Counted from the first letter of the stretch, positions 1 through 16,748 are shown. The stretch is DNA of 64,000 bases from Ornithodoros turicata (GCF_037126465.1 NC_088201.1:7693001-7757000), one strand, 5' to 3'. Notes: generated by a model from the sequence alone, not told the origin. Numbers and translations: made by a program.

Positions 1-40
1 CAGTCAACATTTGCAGGCTAATAATAACAGTTTCAATATT

Positions 41-262
41 CCCATTTCTATATTGGGAATAATGGGCCAATATGCCCAGTGTTAAGCCAACATTGGGACT
101 CTCCTGAGAATATTGGGCCCATATCTCCAACGTTTAGCCAATATTGGGACAACGTTGAGAATATTGGGTGCATGTACCCAACCTTTGGCCAATATTGGAA
201 GAATCTTGGCAGTGCTGGTCCAGTATTGGACCAGTTTTGCCAATACTGGGCTAAGATAGTGT
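41..262. repeat. Imperfect tandem repeat built on CCAATATTGG palindromes
   Basis: About four diverged units of roughly 51-60 bp. Each holds variants of AATATTGGG and the self-complementary CCAATATTGG, separated by AACGTT-like spacers. Both strands therefore read alike, which creates false open frames. No coding signal is seen. It may be the body of a MITE cut by the window edge. Confidence 0.6.
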
Positions 263-717
263 GCTGCTTGGGCGGGGCGTGATACAGAACACAAAACGGC
301 ACAGGCCTGTGACACATCATAGTACGATAAATCGTTGGTAGCGTGAGTTAATGGCACATTTGTTGACGGTTTCCACATTTTAAACGAGACAACTTTTCTT
401 AATTTTAACATTAAATTTTAATTATTTTTGGGATGCAGATATTCACGACTAATTAAAATTGATAATATGAGTGGAAAAAGAATGACAAAACTGCAAATCA
501 TGCACTTGTTATTTGGTACTTAGGCTTCATCTAGAAATTTGTACTTCAGCTACTTCCTTCCTGCTCCTACTTTGCTCAGCCTAAGCTTTTAATGCCTAAC
601 CTCACGGAGAAAGCTTGGAGGGGCAACACAGTGTTAACACAGTGTTGGTCTTAACAGTGTTGCCAGTAGGGCATGCTCCCTCCAGATGGTGTCATGGAAG
701 AGCAGCCAGCAGAGCAG

Positions 718-1577
718 CGTATAAAAAGGGAGTCTGGCCATTAGTAGGACCTGCCTATACCTGGAGCTCTACCCACTTTCCGGAGTGCCTGGCCAATCAC
801 TTGTCCAAATACAGTTTGGTTTCCAGGCCATCCAAAGTTATATTTTACCCTTATTTACTGGGTGCCACCTTGTTGGGGAAAACTGGATTGGTTTGGATTG
901 AAACAGGTACCCCTAGCGACATACCAAAACAATGGATTTTGCAGCCACTTTTATCCACGCCATCTGGATGGAGAGAGGCATGTCGGGAAGACCCAGAACT
1001 GGTTGCTGGCAGAACTGATTGGACAGGAGAGCATCATTACCATCTCTTGGTACACAGACAGCTGCCGGTATGATCCTTTAATTACACAACATAACCAGAT
1101 GGAATCAGAAATGAGCAAAGTTGTATGTATCAGTGAAAGTCATTAGTACGATGCAAAATTTAAAAAAATAAAAGACGCAGTTTTGTGCATCTGAGTGCTT
1201 TTTTTTTTTTTTTTCTGCTATGTTCTTGGGATTGTGGTCTTCACTTGGCCTAACCTCAATGATGAAACATATCGTTTTCATATAGTGGAGCGAAAGCTGT
1301 TTTTGTGGATAGTTACACGGTGTTTTTTAGTATGTTTTTCAGGCTGTTCTTTTTTTTATGTGTACTCACAGAATAAAGTTAAAGTAATTTACGAAAATTT
1401 TTTGTCACGAAATCTCCGCTTCGCCATTCTAAGCTACACCTCCATGTTGGGGAAATTTCGGTGTCATGGCAGCTCCCATAGAAAACAGCAACCAATAAAA
1501 AGGCGATCAAGTTTGATTGACAGGTCGAGCCTCTTTTTATAGGCTCCTCCCAGTGGCCAGACTCCCTTTTAATACGA
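718..1577. repeat. Possible fold-back element with diverged inverted arms
   Basis: The left arm near 718 contains AAAAGGGAGTCTGGCCA. The right arm near 1547-1577 carries its reverse complement, and both sides continue with a related CCTATA segment. Arms are about 40-45 bp and imperfect. An open frame of 152 codons overlaps the left arm but resembles no protein I know. Confidence 0.4.
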
Positions 1578-2445
1578 AGCACTGGTGGCCGAAAGTGGGG
1601 TGTGGTGTATCTTGTCCTGATCTTGTCTTGTCCTTGGTGTATCTTGTCCTGAATGTGCCAGTGGCTCTTCCTGTTGGCTGCTGAAAGTGAACTTAGCCAG
1701 GGTTGTATGTCTTCTGGGGCGTGAAGGCTAGCCCCGCGCAGTCGTATCAGACATCTTATTGGTCACCGTTTAGTTGGACGTTAACAGTGAGGTCCCCACG
1801 AGTCTCGTTCCATTCGGTGTTACGTCGATACACTGACGGTCATCAAATAGCATTGTTACGTGAATTTTCTAAATAGAACTCTTTTCCTCTCATCCTGTAG
1901 GAAGCGGTTTGTGAAGAGAGGGATGAATGAAGATTGTAAACTTTATTGTACATTCCTATCTCCCTAGCATAAACACATATATAGTTTTTTTTTTTTCAAA
2001 TGCTGTACATTTTATTTATGTTTGGGCAAATTTAAATGCGACTTTTATACATTCCTTCTTGCGGTGTTGAGGCTTATGTTACGCAGTGCTTTGCTGCCTC
2101 CTGCTTGATCCTAGCAATGATGTGGATGTGACGACACAAATCAAATGCTCATTTTACCAACGAAAATAGATCCAGTCCATATTTAAATTTGTCTTGGCAA
2201 ATTAAATAAACTCGCTTTTAAATCGCAATTTCATAAATCCATAAAGTCTGCTTTCTCTAAAAGGCCACAACTGAAAAACACCTAGACTGACTGGAATCAG
2301 CCCCTGTGACAAATCCTTCAGATGATAGCGTCACTAACAGGCATCTGACACTCGTAGCAACGAATGATTAACAACTGTATAATTGGCTAACACAGGAAGG
2401 TGGAGAACATAACTAGAATTTCATGATAGTATGTTATTTTAAGAA

Positions 2446-2465
2446 TGCACACACACACACACACA
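2446..2465. repeat. (CA)n microsatellite
   Basis: An uninterrupted CA dinucleotide run of about 20 bp. Confidence 0.9.
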
Positions 2466-2810
2466 AAGTAAAATAAAGTGGAAGCTGTCAAAAAACTTAC
2501 AAGATTGTATCTCAGAGAATATCTTTCCAATTATCACTTTAGTCCCGATATACTGGGCATTTGTGTCGATTCTACACAAATTTTTAATAAAAAAAAGTTA
2601 AGAGAGAAGCGCAGATGCGGTTTTTGCAGGTGGGTTGTACAACGTGGCACACCAAACTTTTAAATTTTAGCTTTTTGAGAAAACGTTAGATTGCAGGTTT
2701 GGAGGCCCAGTCATTATTTAACACCAGCCAGTCTTTTAAAAGATCCCGAAATACGCATGTACAAAGCAGTTTATCTGGCAGCTGCCATCATCTTCATTGT
2801 CAATATATTT

Positions 2811-3359
2811 AGAGGTGAGCGTGCGTGCACTCATACCCTTGGTTATCCACATATACTGGCGCGGTTTTCCGATTTACGGGTAGAAATTCAATGTCGCTGT
2901 GGGGTACGCGTAAAATGCGGGTGTACCCACAATGCATCCTCAGATAGTGCGGGTAAACCCGCATTCCCTAAACTTGCCTTTTGCGACCCTACCGTATTCA
3001 TTGATTTTGTCATTTTCCTCAGGTTTCATTGAGAAAAAAAAAAAAAATATCCGAATGAGCAAACTTTTTTTCACGTAACATGTGGTGATTCGACCTTTCG
3101 CCAGCGCACATGTGGCTTTCACTTAAATAGCTGGCAAATTTGACGCTGAACATAAGCGAAACAGTACACAGATTTTTTTTCCTGCTTAGTTATTTGCAAG
3201 TAGAAACTCAGTGTCCCTGCATGTTGCGGTTAATTGCGGGTGTACCCACACTGCATCCGTGAATAGTGCGGGTGTACCCGCGTCAGACGCCGTGGGTTGC
3301 AGATGGGCACGTCTGCGGGTGCGGTGCGGGTAGGAATTTACTTACCCGCGCACACCTCT
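2811..3359. mobile_element. MITE with AGAGGTG ends and internal GGGTGTACCC repeats
   Basis: It begins AGAGGTGAGCGTGCG and ends with the reverse complement of AGAGGTGTGCGCGGGT. The body is full of CGGGTGTACCCG-like palindromes. An 80-bp internal segment is duplicated in direct orientation (about 2880-2962 and 3200-3283). No transposase remnant is seen. The GC-rich motif iteration resembles hAT-type non-autonomous elements, but no clean target-site duplication was found. Confidence 0.6.
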
Positions 3360-4008
3360 CAACATACTCATATTGCCTACTCGCGAAAACGTCATCAGCT
3401 CATGACAGGAGTTTCAGAGAGAGTCACCGGGCACACTTCCTTTTGCCAAGAACACGTTTAAGTAGGACAGGCATCGCCGGAAACTGTTGGCACGGCATCT
3501 TTACTGGGCATTGGCTTGCTTTGCTGCTCATCAAGAATCCCTTAGCCCTTGTGATTCACATAGTTCTTACCAGAGATCAACTTCTTAATGTTTGGCGCAA
3601 AACAGTCCCTAGGCTGGAGCATGTGATCGGGTCGTGGAACGTTTTGTCACCCCAGTTCCAGTCGCGCTGGGCTCGATGGCGCTTTGATCAGACTCACGCT
3701 GTCTTGCACATCGTATAGCCACAGTTACAGTTGGGACCTTAACTTTTTTACCCTGTTCCTTTGGGACCGTCATGCGAAGATCCGATAAGTGAAAGTTAAC
3801 TCGCACAGCGAACACAGACAGAGAACAGCCCTCTGCAATTTTGCGTTCTTTGTGCGCCCTCTTGTGAGAAGGGCGGGAACGAGTAGCGTTATCTCTCAAG
3901 CGAATCGTAGCACATACAGGGCACGCGTGCTCTGCTAGAAGCCTTCTCTTTCTCTGTGCTTATGCTTTTCCATGAAGCACAGCATGAAAGGAAGTAATTC
4001 CTGTGCAG

Positions 4009-7410
<3,402 letters not shown>

Positions 7411-9294
7411 GTGAATACACACAGTGAGAGCAACCGTCTTCATGCACAACTACGGCAGTGAGCCCACACGGGTGCCATGACCGATCTGACTTTTCCTCCA
7501 GTTTCGTTCTGTGTGATGCCTTTCCTCCTGTATGTACAAATATGCTTTGGTATCACCGATTGAAGAAAAATGCTGGCTGGGCATATCCGCTGGTTTGTGT
7601 GTGCCTGCAGGTCTTGCTTTCCTTTGAGTGACAACTGCAGCTGTGTGTGGGTTGGTTGTGGAGCTCAGAAGCTGGACTCGGAAATTTCGGCGGCTTTTGC
7701 GGAACCAAAAGAAAGAAATAGGGAGCGGTTGTTTGTTTTCTCTCGACTGTCCCAGTTAGGTGATGCCGTATTAGTGCAATAGGTTTTTTCCTGCACTTCT
7801 TCTTCCCGGCGGACGCTAGTCCGTAGCTTTGCTCAGGTTCGGTTTGACTACACACGTTTCTGACTCCACAATCAAGAGTGTACTAGCTAGCAGCACTTTG
7901 TTAGTTCTAATACATGTAGGTCTTTGTGCAGTTACTGTTCACCATATACCGTTTGCTGGGTTTGCGTTTACTGCAGGTACTGTGAAGCACTGCTTGGACT
8001 GTTGGCACAAAACTGTTCTTGCAATTTTCGCACTCGTGTCGTCAGGTCTTAGGACTCGCCGGAAAACAAAACGAAACAAAACAAAACAAAAAAAAACCTT
8101 TCAGTACCACTTCTCAGGCCGGTAGATGGCAGTTTGTTCTTGTTAATTGCAAAAGTGGGAAGCCAGTGTCTCAGTCAATGTGTTACCTAGCTTTTCTTTG
8201 CATTACTCACTGTGCTTAGTAGGGACTCTGAAAGTTCTGGTCGGGGCACGAGTTTGTCTGGACGTGTTTAAAGGCCGTTCTACTATGAAGAAATTATCAC
8301 TTTTCGCGTCTCGTGAGTCGGCGTGACGTGCTGCCACGGGACGAGCAGTGACAGGACCCAGTGCATTTAATCACAAAATCTGGCGTAGCCTATTTTGTAC
8401 GCCCTGCTTAGAGGGTTTTGACGGAATATTGCACGTATTCGTATGTATCCTCGGTTAGCTTTCCGGTGCCAACTCTCCGCACCAGACGCTAGCCTCGAGG
8501 AGTTCTTCCTCCTTCGTTCGATGTGAGACGACAAACCCACTTGCGACATTGTATATTTAAAATGGATCATACCACGTTGTTATGTAAGATTTTTTGCTCA
8601 TGCATTCACATTACCACATTATTTCGTTACGTTTGTTTGCCCACCTTTTTTGTTGTATTGTTGCGTGGAACTCCCGACTCGACGTGTAGTTTCACATTTA
8701 TGTTTTTGCTGCTGCATGTTTTGAACAGTCACCTGGCGTGTGTGTGTGTGTGTGTATGCCTGTGTATGAAAAACGTGCGATTGTCAGCTCTTTCTGGGCC
8801 TTTGAAAGGGTACCAGCACTGATTGCTCACTACCACTACTCAATGAGATGAGTTCCACTTTGGCATAGCGTAGGTTACTATTTTGTCTATTGTTTTTTAT
8901 CTCCGACATTGACTTGCGTTATGGCGGGACTACACTGGTTCTAGATGGAGTACCTTCTTGTTTCACCCGGAGTTTCTTTCTATAACGTAACATGAGGCTG
9001 AATAAAGCCCAGACTTTTTTTTTTTTTTTCTGATGCGGAATAGGAAAAAAGAAACACTTGTTGCTGCCTACATGTTTCCATTCCAAAATGCCTGGACAAA
9101 GTACCTACCTTCTCAATATGCACTTGCTTCTGTCCCAAAGTGGGCAAAATTCCTACTTGTTTCCCTCTCTCTCCATTTCCGTCCCAAAATATGCAAGGCA
9201 TTTGCTTGTTTCGCCCTGTATGTTTTTTACAAAATAGACAAATATTGCTTTTTATTTTTGTGTAAAAAAAAAAAAGTGCAGGGAACCCAATAAA
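7411..9294 (+). other. Probable 3' UTR of the RNF38/44-like gene
   Basis: This is non-coding sequence directly after the stop. AATAAA signals occur at 9001-9006 and 9289-9294, both followed by T-rich or G/T-rich sequence. A (GT)n tract lies near 8738-8756. The extent is inferred; no splice signals or other exons were recognised. Confidence 0.5.
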
Positions 9295-10299
9295 TTATTC
9301 TCTGTCGTGGTTCCTGTTCATAAAACTGGCTAGAAGCTTTCATACAGATAAGCTAGCATTTTGCTGGGAGCACGAGGCCGCCAGATTCTCTCCGATTAGA
9401 GCATTTTGCCCACATTCTGCAATTTAATGACGAAGGGGAAAATGTTCTCTTGCCAAGAAAATCGTGACCGAGTGAACACTTGTGCTTTGAGTGTAGCGTC
9501 CTTGTTTATGTTGACCAAAAGCTTGTTTCTTTTTTCTCAGGGCCTTCACAAAGAAAGCTGTATAAATGATGTATGTGGTCTCTGCAAGTGTACTATAAGG
9601 CTACTACCCCAATGAACTCGTGCTTGCTCGCACGAAACGGAATATACCTGGCTGCTTTTCTATTATTCCCAACGTGGTTTCCCCCTCTAGGGTACCTAAC
9701 CATTCCATCTTGTTTAGCAATGTATTGCTGCTTTTTTTTTTTTTTTTTGGCCGGTCATAGCAAGAGTGGGTTAGCGCGACAGTATTCCTCTAGCAGCCCA
9801 TTACGCAGGTGTTTTTGCGGTGCCAAGTAAACACTACTTCCCTCCAAGAAAAAGCCGGCTTCTCCGACAGTGCAATAATTCCTCTCAGCGGGGACCCACA
9901 CGGAAACAGCACGCTAAGACGCGCCCCATCCACGCCCCCCACCCCACCCCCCTTGATCTCAGTGTGTGCTCCTCAGAGGAGGAGCTTTGTACATATAATG
10001 CTTCCCCACGTTGGCAAAGATTTTTTGGATACAATTGCAATACCTGTAACAGTGTGGCCCGTTCCTCAGGAGTCCATAGTGTCACGTGCCCGCTGACATC
10101 GAAAGCTATTTTTTAGTGATTCTCGATAATGCCTTCCATTTAAAGAAACAACAACAACAACAACAAAAAAAAGAACCTCTCTCTGGCACAAGGCGGCGAG
10201 GATTTAACCTTCGCCCCCCCTTGTTCCGTCGCTTTGTGATTGCTTGTGTGTGCACAGAGTCGCTCGTAATTGTTCCGACACCTTCACCGAGAAATAACC
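9295..10299. other. No recognisable feature
   Basis: Low-complexity T and CAA tracts, no exon, RNA gene or element ends recognised. Confidence 0.4.
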
Positions 10300-10669
10300 A
10301 GACCCTGAAGTTTTCGGGTTTTATTTTTTTCCAAATTTGGGGGGTGAAAAAAATCAGGTCAATAGCTGAATGTAAAAAATTCGTGCAAATTCGGGTGTAA
10401 AAATTACCATCCGACTCAATTCGGGCAGAAATCGGGCTTTATTGCAGCTTAAACGTTCGTTCTAGCGCTCATCCAGAGTGTCAGAAGTATCAGAAGTAGA
10501 GGTCAACCGTGTATTTTTTTGAAAAAATTAGTACGTCTTTACCTTCAGGTGCATAGCTTAGGTGCAGTTTTGCGGGTAGAAATCGGGTTTAACCCGAAAC
10601 AGGTGGACCTTGATTCGGGGGTGCAAATTCGGAGAAAAATCAGGTTTAACCCTAAAACTTCAGGGTCTA
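10300..10669. mobile_element. hAT-type MITE, copy 1 of the family with CCTGAAG/TTTCGGGTTTAACCCG motifs
   Basis: It begins AGACCCTGAAGTTTTCGGGT and ends with CTTCAGGGTCTA. Iterated TTCGGG, AATTCGGG and GGTTTAACCC motifs face each other from the two halves. Related copies are at 37296-37647 and 58963-59310. The flanks (GAAATAAC and AGAATAAC) are compatible with a decayed 8-bp duplication. Confidence 0.72.
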
Positions 10670-12456
10670 AGAATAACGCATCCATGTACGTCACAGAAAA
10701 GCATCTGCACTCTGTCGTTACGATTGTCTTCCTATTTGCAGGTTCAAGTAGGGGATTTGTTCTTGTTTCATTGTATCTTCTTTTTTTTCTTTGTGCCATT
10801 CTGCAGTGTAACTGTTTGTAGGGGCATTATTTAATGGGAGGCAGCGTACGTACCGTTTGCAAGCAGACGTCGCCTGCCGCGCAAAGCACTTGTACAAAAT
10901 GTGAAGTACTTTGCACATTCGAGCGCGCAATCCGTGCCTGTTTCCTAAGCATCGGGAAGGCGTACCTTTAGATTTTTTTTTTAAAGGAATCTCTTTCTCT
11001 CTCTCCGCTAGTTGCACGTGTTTCTTCAAAGTATCGCGTGGCCGAAAGTGTGGTGCAGCATTGGGGAGGGGCGCACGGAGCAAAATGAGATTAGGCACGC
11101 GGACACGGACAACGGGCGGCTGGGAGTTCGAAAACGGATTGGCTCTTCTTTTACGTCTCTCGTCTGTCGCACTTTAACTGTACGGTGTGTGCTTTTAGAC
11201 ATTCCAGTTTTTTCTGACGATAGGCCCACTTTCTATGCAAAGTTTCCGTGTCTAAGCATAACCTGCGAATCGTCTGATCCGGATCACCCTAGGACGTTGC
11301 CCGACGTTTTTTTTTTTTTTTTTTTCAAAAAACACCTAGGCACCTCACTTTCAAGCTGTGTATCGAGATTGTCCAAAAAAAAGTTAACCTTCCCAGATGG
11401 TCAGATTTGAATTCTAGTGCAAGTCCCGAAGTGCCAATAAATTCAGTACCACATTTGTGTGCATTTACATGTGCAGGCTATATGAAAATTCAGTTCATGT
11501 TTGAATGTGTTCATTTCATGTGTGTTTGTATAATAAAAATTTTTAATCAGTAGGTCATCTTTACTGGAAGTATTATTTCCTCATAGTGCACAAACTGTTT
11601 CCGTAAGAAACTTTTCTCAACATAGTAGTGGCCCACTTGCAAATCCAACTTACTGACCATGTCAGTGCAGTGGGTTTGTGATATTGGCGAACAAGAAACA
11701 ATGCAAGACTACCCTAGATTGCCACATCCTGAAAAGCCAGAATATTTTTGGTGGATTTAACACTGCGTAAATATCTTGGAATCATCTTGTGGCATGTTTA
11801 CATCCTCACTTAAAGGGACCATGGAAAGATATTTGACAAGCCCACGACAATTTTCAATTTGTTCCTCTGTACTAAAGCATTCACCCTGTAAAATATTAAG
11901 TTTAAAATCGATCAAATAGCGAAAACATTCTATATTAACCACGACCGAGAACGGTGGCTACCACAACACTATGACCTGGCTGAGAGGCAAGGCAAGCTGC
12001 CCGTGACGTCAAACACAGGTCATGTTGCCGATTGGCGGACGGTCCTTCGTGAACAAATTGCAAAATTTGCAAGTGAGCTTGCAAACTTATCTATGGAATA
12101 TGTTTTATTTTCACCTGGAGTTAAGATTGTATTTAATCGTTGACACTGAAGCCTACCGGAAGTGTAATGTAGCCGATGATTGTCGGTACGGTTACCGGAG
12201 CTCGTTTTCCTCTCTGAGCGGCTGCTTTTGTCAGAAAATGTCTTTGTCGGTGGCCTTTTGGGAGCTGCTGCGTACGTCGCATAACCTCTGCCTCCATCGC
12301 AGACAATTTGAGTTTTGTCGTATTTCTACTGATTTCGATTTTCGAGGGCAAATATACGACAGCGTGGTTTGTTGTCCAAACCAAAACCAATGCACTCATG
12401 TGGCCCCACTATTTTTGCTTGGTAACTGCGCCCCTGGCATTTATGATGGTGAAAAC
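10670..12456. other. No recognisable gene
   Basis: It contains T-tracts (about 11310-11327) and short CT-rich stretches. AATAAA-like sites near 11440 and 11530 are present, but no exon was recognised. There is no supported gene on either strand. Confidence 0.4.
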
Positions 12457-13084
12457 TAGGGGTGTGCGAATATTCGAGTTCTCCAATTTGATTCAAAATA
12501 CCAATCACTCGAAGCATTCGATTTGCGAATCTAATTCTCAATATTCGATTTTCCGAATCTTCGACTACTCGCCGAATATGAACGACACCTCCCGAAAGTG
12601 GGCTTCCCCTGATGCTTCCCTGCATGAGGTGAAGCCTGCTTTACGAAATTGCCAGTGCAGCAGGACGAACACAGACGGATTGTAGTTTAGATTAAGATAA
12701 CGTTTATTGTGCATGGCTCGCCTGAGGAAGGGGTGGCGTCCCTCACGTGTGCAGTTTAGCGGTGCCAGCTGGGGATTTCTTTAAAAAGCTTAATGCCTGC
12801 CTACAGCCCAGGAACAAAAAGGGTGTACCTTACGTTCAAAATTTAAGCAGCGTAACTTGCCCAGGCGATCCGTAAGCGATCCAGCAAAGAAGCTAAAAGA
12901 CGCTCATGCCAAAGCTGAGGCAGGACACCAATTTGTTTGTGTCTTGTCTGTGTCTATACTGCTTTGTGCTGGAGTTTCATTATGCATGTATTAACTTCGC
13001 ATACCTATTCGATATTCGCCATTTTTTCCTCCATTAGATTCCATATTCGATTCGACTTCAAATATTCGGATTCGCATACCCCTA
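12457..13084. mobile_element. MITE with TAGGGGTGTGCGAATATTCG ends
   Basis: The left end TAGGGGTGTGCGAATATTCG is matched in reverse by the right end (TAGGGGTATGCGAATCCGAA read on the - strand). Iterated ATTCGAATATTCG motifs lie near both ends. This end type is common among arthropod hAT-like MITEs. The candidate 8-bp flanks GTGAAAAC and GGAAGAAC match only partly. Confidence 0.72.
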
Positions 13085-14320
13085 GGAAGAACCATTTCCA
13101 GCACAGTACTCTGAATTCGTGAGAATAATTTCATGGTCCCCATTAACTGACCAAGCAGATCAATTCGCACGTAACAGCTTTAAAAGTTATTTCATCTCAT
13201 TTTGAATATGGTTATGGAAAGTAACTTGTATAAGAAAAGAACAGTATTGTTACAACACACAAAAATTTTAACACTAGTCAAGTTCAAACTAAAAATGACT
13301 CTGTGTGTGCCCCTTTCATAAAGAACGTCTGAAAGACCAAGTGTACGGTATAAAGGCTTCTGTCATCCTTGCTCAATAGAAGTGTTACGTCCACACTGCA
13401 ATAGGATTAACGAATAGATTTAAGAGTCTTGAAAGTGGCAATGTTGTGCTAGTGTGTACTACAGGGAATATTAGTATTATGCCCAAGTTAAGACAAATTC
13501 GACTGCAATAAGGTTTTGGTTTGAAGCCATCGCAAAGCATCAAACCAGCTATTCCACACCTTGACTAGGGGGGCTATCCAGACAGATTTTGGCACAGATC
13601 CCCCAGAAGTCGGCCCAGGAAACACACTGTCCATGTCTGCACGCCTCTCACAGCCACAGTTGGCTTTGCGAGAGCTAACACAGAATAATAATAATAATAA
13701 TAGTTAACAAAAAAAAAAAAAACAGTTGAAGTAGGAATATTCTGGTTTGCATGATTAAAACAGTGGCAATTAACGTTTCCATAATAATTTTGCCGAATCG
13801 GTAGACTTTCGTAAATAGCTCCGATTGCTTTGAATTTCCTAGAACGGATAAATCCCGGAAACAGTTATCCACGTTACCAACAATCATGCAAGGTGAAACA
13901 GCTGGACCACATACCGTAAATCCTCTAGCTTTATTCAATAAATACTGGTCGTCATAAAAATAGAGTAGTACATACTGGACTTCTGCATATACACAACATT
14001 ATGCTACACAAGAGGCTAGAACCTTACTGAGGTAAATGTTCGATACATTTTATGAAGATGTACAGCATATATACAGCGTGGTAGTTGATAGCGTAAAACC
14101 ACAAACAAAAGTGAAAATCTTGGGCACCTGGTCCATAGTCTGAACGTGCCTGTTCTCGCCTTCATCATTGCAAAACATATCCACGGACTGGCTCACAGGG
14201 ACTCACAAACAAGTCACTGGGAGTATGACAAACACGCGAGGTGGTTAAAATGATAAAATAATAACAGAAGCATGAGAGTTTGGCTCATTATGATCAACTT
14301 GTGGATACTTGGTCAGAAAC
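13085..14320. other. Downstream region of SLBP
   Basis: Read on the - strand this is the region 3' of SLBP. TTTATT on the + strand near 13931 gives an AATAAA signal for SLBP transcripts. An (AAT)n tract lies at about 13684-13702. No exons were seen. Confidence 0.45.
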
Positions 14321-15896
14321 TTAGGTCGACGAAGCTTCTTCGAAGTTCACCTCACACTGCGGCTCCATGTCGAAGTCCACGTCCAGATCGAAACTGCATC
14401 AAAAGGCGATCAACTATATTGTAAGTAGCGCTGGTAAACAATGCTACCCCAAAAAATGCAGTCAAGTCTTATCTATTTAGCTATGCCATGCAATTCTGCG
14501 TATGTGTGACCTCTGTAAAAATGCACGAGTGGAGAGTAGCTTTTTCGCCGCATTTTAACCAATTTAGGCGTTTATATCTTAAATATCGTGGCACAAGTTT
14601 GTATACCACACGAAGTGGGAGCAGCTTATTTCAACGTGAGCACTGACCTGTCGTCAGAGAAGTTTTGCTTCGCACCTTGGTCAGTTCCATCTGCAGGAGG
14701 ATCCCAAAAGTGCAGTTGGCGCCGCCAAATTTTAATCTGGGCATCCCACGACCGCCGGCTGTATTTGAGATAGCGATTCGGAGTTTGCGGGTGTTGCTTC
14801 GTACGATCCTCCCTATTTGCAGATGACGACGTTTTGTCAAATATTTTCACGATAAAAAATATTCGCAATACACACAGCACTCCACTAATCATCAAAATAG
14901 CTTATCGTCGTTGTTCACAGTGTGGAGGGAAACGGCGTACCTAGCCACCTGGTCCAAGTACCGCTTGTACCCCATAGTGCTTTTCCCATATTCGATTTGC
15001 TTCTGCCGCCTTTCAAGAACCGATGGGTCCCGCTCGTACAAGTGAGGCCTGCGATTTCGTTCAGCAAGGTTGAGATTGTGGTGCGTTAAATCAATATAAA
15101 TAGGTATATACAAATTATACCTGGTGTCTGGGAACGGAGACTTGCGTTTCGGAACATCGCTCCCATTTCTGTAACAATTCAAGTTTATAAAGACTGCAAA
15201 GAGAACATGCTCTATGGACTTTCATAGAGGATGCTACGCTTATCAGTCATCGTGAAAGAGACATATTAGTTGTGCGCGCGCAATCGTACTTATTTTTCTC
15301 CGTTTCTTCCACCATGCTCGACCAAGAATAACCTATTTTCTCCGTCAGTGCCCAGTAGTCACGAAGTTCTTCGCTGAAAAACAGAAGTGCTGCTTTACAG
15401 TCAGCAACTTTTGGAACAATTGCAGATGCAGAAATGGGAAACTAGATAAGCAGAGGCGGATCCAGGATTTTTCGCAGGGGGTTCCCGCCTTGGGACAGCA
15501 TGCCGTTACAGCACAGAGGTCAATTGAAACTCTATGTAACGAGTGAAATTGAGGGGGGGGGGGGGGGTCAGGTCAACCAGACCCCCCCCCCTTAAATCCG
15601 CCCCTGTACACAACATGAGTGTCGAAGATCAGATAAAATTAACCCTCTGCACCAGAGACGGATATAAATAGTCAAGAATTTCTTTCACTTGTTGTACATA
15701 CTCCTGACGAGAAAATATGTTTGTCTAAGAATCTATTCAACGCACAATAATGATCAGAACCAGCTCAAGTGGTATTTGGCGCAAAATCGCACTTTATCTT
15801 ATGTCCGAAATGTGGATGAAGCGCGCAAGGCCGGAAAAAATACTATTCGAAATATACATACTCAAGTGCTGTCTTGACATCGTTGGGTTTGTCCAT
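14321..15896 (-). CDS. SLBP: Histone RNA hairpin-binding protein (stem-loop binding protein)
   Basis: Six exons on the - strand: 15896-15862, 15373-15290, 15168-15121, 15048-14941, 14812-14648 and 14393-14321. All junctions keep the frame, giving 170 residues to TAA. The RNA-binding domain is unmistakable: [19 protein letters not shown], then [20 protein letters not shown] and LHFWDPP. The family TPNK motif is TPNR here. The acidic C-terminus [19 protein letters not shown] resembles that of animal SLBP. Upstream, [11 protein letters not shown] matches the segment before the domain in other animals. SLBP binds the 3' hairpin of replication-dependent histone mRNAs for processing and translation. 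The protein is shorter than the vertebrate form (about 270 residues). An acceptor-like AG 25 nt before the ATG leaves room for an upstream exon. Confidence 0.93.
15451..15606. mobile_element. Short MITE with CAGAGGCGGATCCAGGATTT end, in SLBP intron 1
   Basis: The left end CAGAGGCGGATCCAGGATTT pairs with the right end AAATCCGCCCCTG. Between them lie a G16 run and a C11 run. CAGGGGCGGATCC-type ends are widespread in hAT-like MITEs. The flanks TAGATAAG and TACACAAC do not match, so no duplication survives. Confidence 0.65.
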
Positions 15897-16748
15897 CGTC
15901 GCCCACGGTATATGTCCCAAACTGCAATTAAAATTTCTGTGAAGCAAACTACACCACCAGCAAATCACGCACGGATCAACACAATGCGGTAACTCTCACT
16001 GCTCACACTTCTCCCGCCAAAAATTATACATTCGCCCCCTGACGGTGAACGCGCGGAGGTATAAAGGTATAAATTATTTTATTTGAAGGTTCTGTAAATC
16101 ACTATTGAAATTCTATTTGTCGAATACCGCCACAAAAACTTATATTGCGTATGCTGTAAGCAATAACGCACGTCACTGTAACTTGGATGAGACAACAATT
16201 TAAAAATGACTTCTGACTTCCCAACTGGCATTGAAACAACCTCTTAACATTTTTACATTGAGTAATAATTAATCCAGTTTACAAAATTTAAAACGTATTT
16301 ATATTTTGCTCGTGATTCTACTGTTCTTCTTTTGCATTCGAACCTTCGAAACGAAAGCATGAACGATTGAACGCGCTGCGCGTGAAGAACTGGCAACATT
16401 GTGGTGGCATTCCAACTCGCAGTGCAAGCGGCGATTTCAAGCTATCGAGTCGGGGGGCCTTTTGCTGCAGGCATGCAATCCCCGAAGTTGAATATTTAGG
16501 AGCCAGACCTTTCAACAAGGCAAAGTGCATGTCAACGTTGCACTTGAATTTCTCTGAAGTTTAACCTGGTGCGTATACTTGAACTGCATGCATGGTCGTG
16601 CGGCTGTGTTATCAGCCTTGTTAGGGGTGTCGGTACCCTACGTTAGCCTGACATTACGCGGAATAAGTACGTTCTTATCTATTTCTCGTGTTCTTTGTGC
16701 TAATTACATTTGTACTTCCTCTAGCCTCATTGCCCCGGCACCGATACC
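15897..16748. promoter_or_regulatory. Divergent upstream region between SLBP and the putative Cdc25 start
   Basis: 852 bp separate the two ATG codons. An E2F-like site, TTTTTGGCGGGA on the - strand, lies at 16012-16023, close to SLBP. GC-rich patches occur at 16040-16060 and 16365-16390. No TATA box was obvious. Control by E2F fits known SLBP and Cdc25 biology but is inference. Confidence 0.45.
16012..16023 (-). promoter_or_regulatory. E2F-like binding site
   Basis: TTTTTGGCGGGA on the - strand matches the TTTSGCGS consensus. It lies about 120 bp upstream of the SLBP start codon. One site alone is weak evidence. Confidence 0.4.

Larger units (their letters stand above)
263..2810. other. Non-coding repeat-rich stretch
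   Basis: No recognisable exon. It holds a diverged inverted repeat (arms about 718-757 and 1530-1577), a T17 run near 1200 and a (CA)n microsatellite at 2446-2465. Upstream exons of the RING gene could lie here or before the window, but none could be recognised. Confidence 0.4.
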
